A DNA stretch of 39,256 nt from JBCCGI01 sp039029355 (GTDB lineage: Bacteria; Planctomycetota; UBA1135; GCA-002686595), in assembly GCA_039029355.1 (NCBI GenBank), contig JBCCGI010000076.1, positions 1 to 39,256 of the forward strand. The letters are read 5' to 3'. Positions within the stretch are counted from its first letter, which is position 1. Each line of letters opens with the position of its first letter. Below the pieces are notes generated by a model. That model searched no databases. It had not been told where the DNA came from and saw nothing but the letters and a program-made list of their open reading frames with translations. This document shows, piece by piece, positions 30,456-36,477 of the stretch. Both the position numbers and the translations under genes were made by a program.

Positions 30456-33085
30456 TTGCGCTGCTGCTCTCCCTCGCTCTCCAGGGCGCCGAGGCGGACT
30501 ACTACGCCGTCGACTACCTCACCCCGCCGGCCGGCGAAGTGCTCGAGGTCGGAGGCATGGACTTCCTGCCCGACGGCAACCTCGTGCTGAGCACTCGCCG
30601 CGGGCAGGTGTGGATCGTCGAGAACCCGCTGGCCGACGACCCCGCCGAGGCACGCTTCCGCCTGTTTGCCGAGGGGCTCAACGAAGGGCTCGGCCTGAGC
30701 GTCGTCGACGGCCACGTGTATGTGGTGCAGCGCGGCGAGCTGTCGCGGCTGCTCGACACCGACGGCGACGGCTCGTGCGACCGCATCGATACCGTCTGCG
30801 ACGGCTGGGGGCTGTCGGGCAACTACCACGAGTTCGCCTACGGCCTACCGGTCGACGACGACGGCAACTTCTACGTCAGCCTCAACGTGTCCTTCTTCGC
30901 GCCGAAGTGGTGGCACGGCAAGTCCACCGTGCCGTGGCGCGGCTGGGTGCTGCGCATCTCGCCCGACGGCGAGGTGACGCCGGTCGCGAGCGGCTTCCGC
31001 AGCCCCTGCGGCATCGACCGCAACGCCGAAGGCGACCTGTTCGTCACCGACAACCAGGGCGACTGGATGGCGGTGTCGCCGATCTTCCACCTGAAGGAGG
31101 GCGAGTTCTACGGCCACCCGGCCTCGCTCGCGTGGACGCCCGCCTACCGCGAGGCGCAGGCCGAGCCCTCGGATACGGTCCCGCCGGAGGCCGCGAACGC
31201 GCGCGCCGACGCGGCGGTGTGGCTGCCGTACAAGTGGTCGCGCTCGCCCGGCAACCTGGTGCCCGATACGACCGGCGGCGCCTTCGGCCCCTTCGGCGGG
31301 CAGATGTTCCTGGCCGAGCTGACCAACGGCATGGTGCTGCGCGTGATGCTCGAGCGGGTGCGCGGCGAGTATCAGGGCGCCGTGGTGCCCTTCCGCCAGA
31401 AGCTCGGCTCGGCGTGCCGCGTGCGCTTCGCTCCCGACGCCACGCTCTTCGTCGGCATGACGAACCGCGGCTGGGGCGGCCTGCCGCCCGCCTCGGGCCT
31501 GGCGCGCATCCGCTGGACCGGCGTGACGCCGATGGAGATCGAGGGCGTCCACCTGCTGCAGCGCGGCTTCGAGGTGAAGTTCACCAAGCCGCTCGCCGGA
31601 GAGGTCGCGCCCGAGTCGGTCCGCTTGGTGCAGTACGACTACGACTATTGGTGGGAGTACGGCTCGCCCGAGCGCGCGCTCGAGACGGTCGAGCCCTTCG
31701 CGCTGGGCCTGTCGCCCGACCGGCGGACGCTGACGATCCGCGCCGACCTCACCCCCGGCAAGATGGCGCGGGTCGAGCTCTTCGACGTCGCCGCGGACGA
31801 CGGCTCGCCGCTCCTGCACAACGAGTTCGCGTACACCATCAATCAGCTCCCCGAGGGCGAGCCGACTCCCGATCACGTCGTCAAGATCGTGCCGCCTCCG
31901 CCGGGGCGCGAGAGCGGCGAGGAGGGCTGGCTGCGCCTCACCTTCGGCGACGCGACCGACGGCTGGACGCACGAGGGGTGGGAGCTGGTCGATGCCGAGC
32001 TCGACCCCGACGACACGACGCGCCTGATGGTCAAGAAGGGCGTCAACGCCCTGACGAACACCGGCAACGACGCGCCGACCGACTACGCCAGCAAGCAGCT
32101 CTTCGGCGACGCGCGCATCCACGCCGAGTTCATGCTGCCCGACGGCGGCGACTCGGGGATCCTGCTGATGGGCCGGTACGAGATCGACCTGCGCGACAGC
32201 GACCCGGACCGCCGCCTGACCCCCGAGCACTGCGGCGGCATCGCCGCGGGCGCGGGCTTCGATGGCGCCGCGCCGCGCTTTCACGCCTATTCGAACGAGG
32301 GGCAGTGGCACAAGGTCGACGTCGACTTCCAGGCACCGCGCTTCGACGCTGCCGGCCGCAAGGTCGAGAACGCGCGCATCCTGCGCGTGCAGATGGACGG
32401 CACGCTGCTGCACGAGAACGTCGAGCTGCCCGGGCCGACCGCGGGTCTCGAGGGGCCCGAGGTCGCCGCGGGCCCGCTGGTGCTGCAGGGGGCGCGCACC
32501 CACGTCGCCTTCGGCAACGTCCGCGTGCGTCCGAGCGCCGGCGGCGAGGAGGAGGCCGGCTGGACGTACCTGTGGACCGAGGACGATGAGGAGCTCGAAG
32601 GCTGGAAGACCAGCGGCGAGGCCATCTGGACGCTCGACGACGGCGTGCTGATCGGCGAGGGCCCGCGCGGGCACATCTTCAGCCCGCGCAGCGACTACGG
32701 CGACCACGAGATCAAGGCGCGCGTGAAGATCAACGTGGGCGGCAACTCGGGGCTCTACTTCCGCACGGCCTACGGCGACGGCTGGCCGGCGGGTTACGAG
32801 GCGCAGATCAACAGCTCGTACGCCGACCCGCAGAAGACCGGCAGCCTGTACGGGCTCGTGCCGATCAAGACTCACCTCGTCTCCTCGGATACCTGGTTCG
32901 ATTACCACGTCACCTGCCGCGACGTCGACGAGGGCACGCACGTCATGATCCGCGTGAACGGCGTGATCTTCGCCGACTACGTGGACGCCGAGCGTCGCCA
33001 CGGACCCGGCCACATCGCCCTGCAGCAGCACCACGACGGCTCGGTGGTCGAGGTGAAGGAGCTGCGCGTCCGCGAGCTCGACTGA
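30452..33085 (+). CDS. Exported propeller protein fused to two DUF1080 (3-keto-disaccharide hydrolase-type) domains
   Basis: An 877-residue protein with a short signal peptide (MIALLLSLALQGAEA). Residues about 20-410 form a GSDH/NHL-like beta-propeller (GGMDFLPDGNLVLSTRRGQVW, GLPVDDDGNFYVS, CGIDRNAEGDLFVTDNQGDW) of the kind at the N-terminus of planctomycete heme-binding proteins. A beta-sandwich follows at about 410-480. Two DUF1080 jelly-roll domains follow: about 489-694 (LTFGDATDGWTHEGWELVD, GDSGILLMGRYEIDL) and about 702-877 (EGWKTSGEAIWTLDDGVLIG, GGNSGLYFRTAY). DUF1080 proteins have been linked to hydrolysis of 3-keto glycosides. No heme motif is in this protein; the separate cytochrome encoded just upstream may supply it. 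The fusion suggests oxidation or binding and hydrolysis of a keto-sugar substrate outside the cytoplasm. Confidence 0.88.
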   Translation: MIALLLSLALQGAEADYYAVDYLTPPAGEVLEVGGMDFLPDGNLVLSTRRGQVWIVENPLADDPAEARFRLFAEGLNEGLGLSVVDGHVYVVQRGELSRLLDTDGDGSCDRIDTVCDGWGLSGNYHEFAYGLPVDDDGNFYVSLNVSFFAPKWWHGKSTVPWRGWVLRISPDGEVTPVASGFRSPCGIDRNAEGDLFVTDNQGDWMAVSPIFHLKEGEFYGHPASLAWTPAYREAQAEPSDTVPPEAANARADAAVWLPYKWSRSPGNLVPDTTGGAFGPFGGQMFLAELTNGMVLRVMLERVRGEYQGAVVPFRQKLGSACRVRFAPDATLFVGMTNRGWGGLPPASGLARIRWTGVTPMEIEGVHLLQRGFEVKFTKPLAGEVAPESVRLVQYDYDYWWEYGSPERALETVEPFALGLSPDRRTLTIRADLTPGKMARVELFDVAADDGSPLLHNEFAYTINQLPEGEPTPDHVVKIVPPPPGRESGEEGWLRLTFGDATDGWTHEGWELVDAELDPDDTTRLMVKKGVNALTNTGNDAPTDYASKQLFGDARIHAEFMLPDGGDSGILLMGRYEIDLRDSDPDRRLTPEHCGGIAAGAGFDGAAPRFHAYSNEGQWHKVDVDFQAPRFDAAGRKVENARILRVQMDGTLLHENVELPGPTAGLEGPEVAAGPLVLQGARTHVAFGNVRVRPSAGGEEEAGWTYLWTEDDEELEGWKTSGEAIWTLDDGVLIGEGPRGHIFSPRSDYGDHEIKARVKINVGGNSGLYFRTAYGDGWPAGYEAQINSSYADPQKTGSLYGLVPIKTHLVSSDTWFDYHVTCRDVDEGTHVMIRVNGVIFADYVDAERRHGPGHIALQQHHDGSVVEVKELRVRELD

Positions 33086-33092
33086 CGCTTCG

Positions 33093-35201
33093 ATGAAACC
33101 GCCGCGCTACGTCCTGAAGGAGGGCTACTGGTTCGCCTGCTTTGGCGCGAGCGGGTGGATCGAGGCGCGCCCCGAAGAAATGGAGGGCGTGTTCCTCGAG
33201 GACGTGCGCCTCGTGGATTTGCTCGAGGTCCGCTTCGCCGGCCTAGAGCTGCCCGCCCTGTGGGTCGACGCGTCCGAGAACCAGCGGCTGCGCATGTCGT
33301 GCTCGAATGCGACGTTCGCAACCGATCTGCCGCCGGGCGCGGTCGTGCTCGAGTCCGAAAAGCGCGTGTCGCGCGCGGGCTACGTCGAGTCGCTGCGTCT
33401 CACCAACCACACCGCGGAAGCCCTCGAAGGGCCGCTCGAGATCCTCATCAGCTTCGAGCTGGCCGACGTGGCCGAGGTGCGCGGCCTGCTGCGCGATGGC
33501 TGGGACCGCGAGCTCGAAACCGAACGCCCGCGCGACGACACGCTGTTCGTCCACTATCGCGGCCCCGACGACTTCCAGGTGTCGGTGCTGGTGTCGGCCT
33601 CGCGCCCGTTCGAGTGGGACGGAGATGGCCTGATCGCCTTCCCGCTGCGCCTCGCGCCCGGCGAGCCCTTCGAGGTCGAGCTCCGCATCGGCGGTCTGGT
33701 GGGCGAGGGGACCCTCGCCGCGCCGACCGCCGAGCTGGCCGAGGCCGAGGTCGAGCGCGCCGTCGGCGCCTGGAGGCGCTCGCTGCCCGAGGTGTCGACC
33801 GACGACGAGGAGACCAACGAGCTGCTCGCGCGCAGCGCCGACGACCTGCGCATGCTGTGGACGTGGACCGGTCGTGAGACCGGCTTCTTCGCGGCCGGCA
33901 TCCCGCACTTCGTCACGCCGTTCGGCCGCGACGGCCTCCTGACCTCGCTCGAGTTCCTGATGATGCTGCCGGAGCAGGCGCGCTGGACGCTGGCCGAGCT
34001 GGCGCGCCACCAGGGCCAAAAGGTCCACCGGTTGAGCGAGGAGGAGCCCGGCAAGATCCCGCACGAGATCCGCCGCGGAGAGCGCAGCCGGCCCGACGAC
34101 TATCCGTACGCGTACGCGTCGATCGACGCCTCGCTGCTCTTCCCGGTGCTGCTCGACGAATACCTGCTGTGGTCGGGCGACGTCGACTTCGTGCGCGAGA
34201 TGGAGCCCGTGCTGCGCGGCGTCCTCGACTGGTGCGCGACCTATGGCGACACGAACGGCGACGGGCTGCTCGACTACCGCGACGCCAAGGGCGGCGCGCA
34301 GGGGCTCGCGCACCGCGGCTGGAAGGACGGCGAGAAGGCCGCGGTCACGATGGGCGACGGGTCGGAGCCCGCCTACCCGATTGCGATGATCGAGTTCCAG
34401 GGCTACGCGCGCGACGCGCTGCTCGGTTGCGAGCGCATGTTCCGCCTGCTCAACGACCCCTCGGTCGCCGAGGACTGCCGGACCGTCGCCGACGGGCTCA
34501 AGGAGAAGTTCGCCGAGGCCTTCTGGTGGCCTGAAGAGGGCTGTCTCGCCATGGGCGTCGATGGACAGGGGCGCCGGCTCGACTGCGTCGGCACCAACCA
34601 GGGCCACTGCCTCACCAGCGACATCGTCGCCGTCGAGCACCGCGAGGCCGTCGTCGAGCGCCTGATGCGCCCCGACAGCTTCAGCGGCTTCGGGCTGCGT
34701 ACGCTCTCGACCGGCTCGGTCGCCTACTCGCCCTTCCGCTACCAGCGCGGCGCGGTGTGGCCGCACGACAACGCGCTGGTGGCGTTCGGCATGCACCGCC
34801 GCGGCTTCCGGACCGAGGCGAACCGGATCGCGAGCGGCATCCTGAGCGCTGGGGCACAGATGGGCGAGCACCGACTGCCCGAGCTCTTCAGCGGCCTCGC
34901 CGCGGACGACACCGAGGGGCGGGCGGTCGAGCTGCCCATCTCGTGTCGGCCCCAAGCCTGGGCGGCGGCCAGCCCGTTCCACTTCCTTCGTGGAGCCCTT
35001 GGGCTCTTCCCCGACGCCCTCGCGCGGCGGGTCGTGCTGCGGCCGGATCTGAGGGGTCTGCCGTTCGGCGAGGTGCAGGTGCGGCGCCTGCGGGTCGCCG
35101 GCGGCGCGCTCTCGTTCGACGTGCGGCGGTCTGGCCCCGACGATCCGGGCCAGGTGGTCCCGATCGCGAAGGAAGGCGAGTTCGTGGTGGACCTCGGATG
35201 A
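33093..35201 (+). CDS. Glycogen-debranching-type (amylo-alpha-1,6-glucosidase-like) glycosidase
   Basis: A 702-residue protein without a signal peptide, hence probably cytoplasmic. Residues about 1-225 resemble the N-terminal beta domain of bacterial debranching-like enzymes (VKEG-type start, VLESEKRVSRAGYVESLRLTN). Residues about 235-640 form an (alpha/alpha)6 barrel with HFVTPFGRDGLLTSLEF (FGRDG from residue 277, classical FGRDS), HRGWKDGEKAA (from 407, classical NQGWKDS) and YQRGAVWPHDNAL (from 550). The family cleaves alpha-1,6 or other alpha-glucosidic links. With the symporter, cytochrome and DUF1080 genes it would act on imported oligosaccharide. It begins seven bases after the preceding stop and is the last gene of the operon. 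Exact bond specificity cannot be read from the sequence. Confidence 0.87.
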   Translation: MKPPRYVLKEGYWFACFGASGWIEARPEEMEGVFLEDVRLVDLLEVRFAGLELPALWVDASENQRLRMSCSNATFATDLPPGAVVLESEKRVSRAGYVESLRLTNHTAEALEGPLEILISFELADVAEVRGLLRDGWDRELETERPRDDTLFVHYRGPDDFQVSVLVSASRPFEWDGDGLIAFPLRLAPGEPFEVELRIGGLVGEGTLAAPTAELAEAEVERAVGAWRRSLPEVSTDDEETNELLARSADDLRMLWTWTGRETGFFAAGIPHFVTPFGRDGLLTSLEFLMMLPEQARWTLAELARHQGQKVHRLSEEEPGKIPHEIRRGERSRPDDYPYAYASIDASLLFPVLLDEYLLWSGDVDFVREMEPVLRGVLDWCATYGDTNGDGLLDYRDAKGGAQGLAHRGWKDGEKAAVTMGDGSEPAYPIAMIEFQGYARDALLGCERMFRLLNDPSVAEDCRTVADGLKEKFAEAFWWPEEGCLAMGVDGQGRRLDCVGTNQGHCLTSDIVAVEHREAVVERLMRPDSFSGFGLRTLSTGSVAYSPFRYQRGAVWPHDNALVAFGMHRRGFRTEANRIASGILSAGAQMGEHRLPELFSGLAADDTEGRAVELPISCRPQAWAAASPFHFLRGALGLFPDALARRVVLRPDLRGLPFGEVQVRRLRVAGGALSFDVRRSGPDDPGQVVPIAKEGEFVVDLG

Positions 35202-35236
35202 CAGACACGTGGGGGGGCGCCGCGCCCGCGGTGGTG

Positions 35237-35242
35237 TAGGCT
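35237..35242 (+). promoter_or_regulatory. -10 element TAGGCT, leaderless promoter of the sigma factor gene
   Basis: GTGTAGGCTCTACCC ends six bases before GTG 35249, giving a message that starts at the start codon. This separates the sigma cassette from the upstream sugar operon despite a gap of only 47 bases. TAGGCTCTA is partly symmetric (GTAG and CTAC arms), so an operator is possible. Confidence 0.45.
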
Positions 35243-35248
35243 CTACCC

Positions 35249-35842
35249 GTGTCTTCCGAGAAGCGAGCCGATGCCGCGCTCAGGTTCGTCCAGGCCGTCC
35301 TTTCGGGCGACCGCGAGGCCGAGCTGCGCTTCATCGAGCGCATGCGCTGCGTTCCCCGCATCCTCGCCCACAAGAACGGCCAGCTCGGCCGCCCGCTCTC
35401 CGAGCACGAGCTGGAGGACCTCACTCAGGAAGTGCTGACCGCGCTCTGGAAGAAGCTTCCGACCTATAACGGCGCGGCCGCGCTGGAGACGTGGGCCTAC
35501 CGCTTTTGCTATCTGGAGCTCATGCGCACCCTCCGCGGTAAGCAGAGGCTTCCCAAGTTGGTGGAGGACGGCATAGAGGGTTCTTCCTATGAGCCCGAGA
35601 CCCAAGGCGCCGAGCCTGCCGACGAGACCGAGCGCGTCCTCCAGGCCCTGGACGGCATGGAGTCCGAAGAAGCCGACCTCCTGCGCCTCAAGCACTTCGA
35701 GGGACTGACCTTCGACGCGATCGGCGAACGGCTCTCGCTCTCGCCCAACACCGTCAAGACGCGCTATTACCGCGGTTTGAGGAAACTGAAGGGCCTACTG
35801 GCGCAGACAACGCGCCACGGGGCCCCGAGGAGGGCTGAGTGA
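35249..35842 (+). CDS. ECF-type RNA polymerase sigma factor
   Basis: A 197-residue sigma-70 family protein of the extracytoplasmic-function type. Region 2 lies at about residues 20-95 (ELEDLTQEVLTALWKKL for 2.1-2.2, then ETWAYRFCYLELMRTLRG for 2.3-2.4). A variable linker covers about 97-128. Region 4 lies at about 130-185, with DLLRLKHFEGLTFDAIGERL and SLSPNTVKTRYYRGLRKLKG as the DNA-reading helix-turn-helix. It directs polymerase to promoters of a stress or signal regulon. The start is GTG 35249 with a leaderless -10. The next gene starts on GTG 35839 inside its TGA (four-base overlap), and AGGAGG at 35828-35833 is the internal ribosome site. Control by the next gene product is inferred from position. 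Confidence 0.93.
   Translation: MSSEKRADAALRFVQAVLSGDREAELRFIERMRCVPRILAHKNGQLGRPLSEHELEDLTQEVLTALWKKLPTYNGAAALETWAYRFCYLELMRTLRGKQRLPKLVEDGIEGSSYEPETQGAEPADETERVLQALDGMESEEADLLRLKHFEGLTFDAIGERLSLSPNTVKTRYYRGLRKLKGLLAQTTRHGAPRRAE
35828..35833 (+). promoter_or_regulatory. Ribosome binding site for the membrane regulator gene
   Basis: AGGAGG lies five bases before GTG 35839, inside the end of the sigma factor gene, supporting coupled expression and the GTG start. Confidence 0.75.
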
Positions 35843-36477
35843 GAGAGGAAAACCGCAACGACGAGCAGCTGCGCCGCGAGCTGATCGAGCTGACGGGCGA
35901 CGTCGGCGAGACCGACGATCTGCTCGACTCGGCCGATCTGCTCGACGACATCGGCGCCGAGGCCCGGCAGGTCCTGGCCGAGGTTGGTCGCATGGACTCG
36001 GTTCCGGGCGAGCGGGCCGCGGAGGAGCACCTCCGCCGGTTGATGGCCGAGAACCGACCGCCGCAGGCCTGGGGGCTCGCGCCGATTCTGCGCATCGCCG
36101 CCGGGCTCGCCGCGGCCGCCGCGCTGGTGCTCTTGCTGCTGCACTTCTCGGGCGATGCGGGCGAAGAGGGCGGAGGTCGTGGTGGCACGCTCGGCGGAGG
36201 ATCGATCCGCCTGCTGGAGCCCCCGGCCGAGGTCGGGGCGTGGGGTGAGTTCCGCTGGACCGGGCCCGCGCCCGGCAGCGGGCGCTACGAAGTCGTGGTC
36301 TATCCCGGAGACGACGTGACCGCCGAACCGATTGCTCGCGCGCTCAACCTGAAGGAACCTCGATGGGAGCCCACCGACACATCGCTTTGGCCGGACCGGA
36401 TCGCGTGGGAGGTGCGCCTCCTCGACGTCAACGGCGAGCTGCTCGATTCGGCCGAGGCGGAGTCCGAGCGGCGCTAG
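35839..36477 (+). CDS. Single-pass membrane protein in anti-sigma position
   Basis: A 212-residue protein. The cytoplasmic part (1-79) is acidic and helical (RRELIELTGDVGETDDLLDS, DDIGAEARQVLAEVGRMD). One membrane helix covers about 80-102 (GLAPILRIAAGLAAAAALVLLLLHF, quoted here as GLAPILRIAA and AALVLLLLHF). A glycine-rich linker (108-121) leads to an extracytoplasmic Ig/FN3-like domain at about 122-205 (IRLLEPPAEVGAWGEFRW, GRYEVVVYPGDD, RIAWEVRLLDVNGELL). Its place and topology fit an anti-sigma factor, but the HxxxCxxC zinc motif of common ZAS anti-sigma factors is absent, so the sigma-binding region would be a different type. The gene overlaps the sigma gene by four bases, and the CHAT gene appears to start 115 bases before its end. 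Confidence 0.75.
   Translation: MREENRNDEQLRRELIELTGDVGETDDLLDSADLLDDIGAEARQVLAEVGRMDSVPGERAAEEHLRRLMAENRPPQAWGLAPILRIAAGLAAAAALVLLLLHFSGDAGEEGGGRGGTLGGGSIRLLEPPAEVGAWGEFRWTGPAPGSGRYEVVVYPGDDVTAEPIARALNLKEPRWEPTDTSLWPDRIAWEVRLLDVNGELLDSAEAESERR
36352..36356 (+). promoter_or_regulatory. Ribosome binding site candidate for the CHAT gene
   Basis: AAGGA six bases before ATG 36363, inside the membrane regulator gene. It supports initiation 115 bases before that gene ends. The alternative GTG 36405 lacks such a site. Confidence 0.45.
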
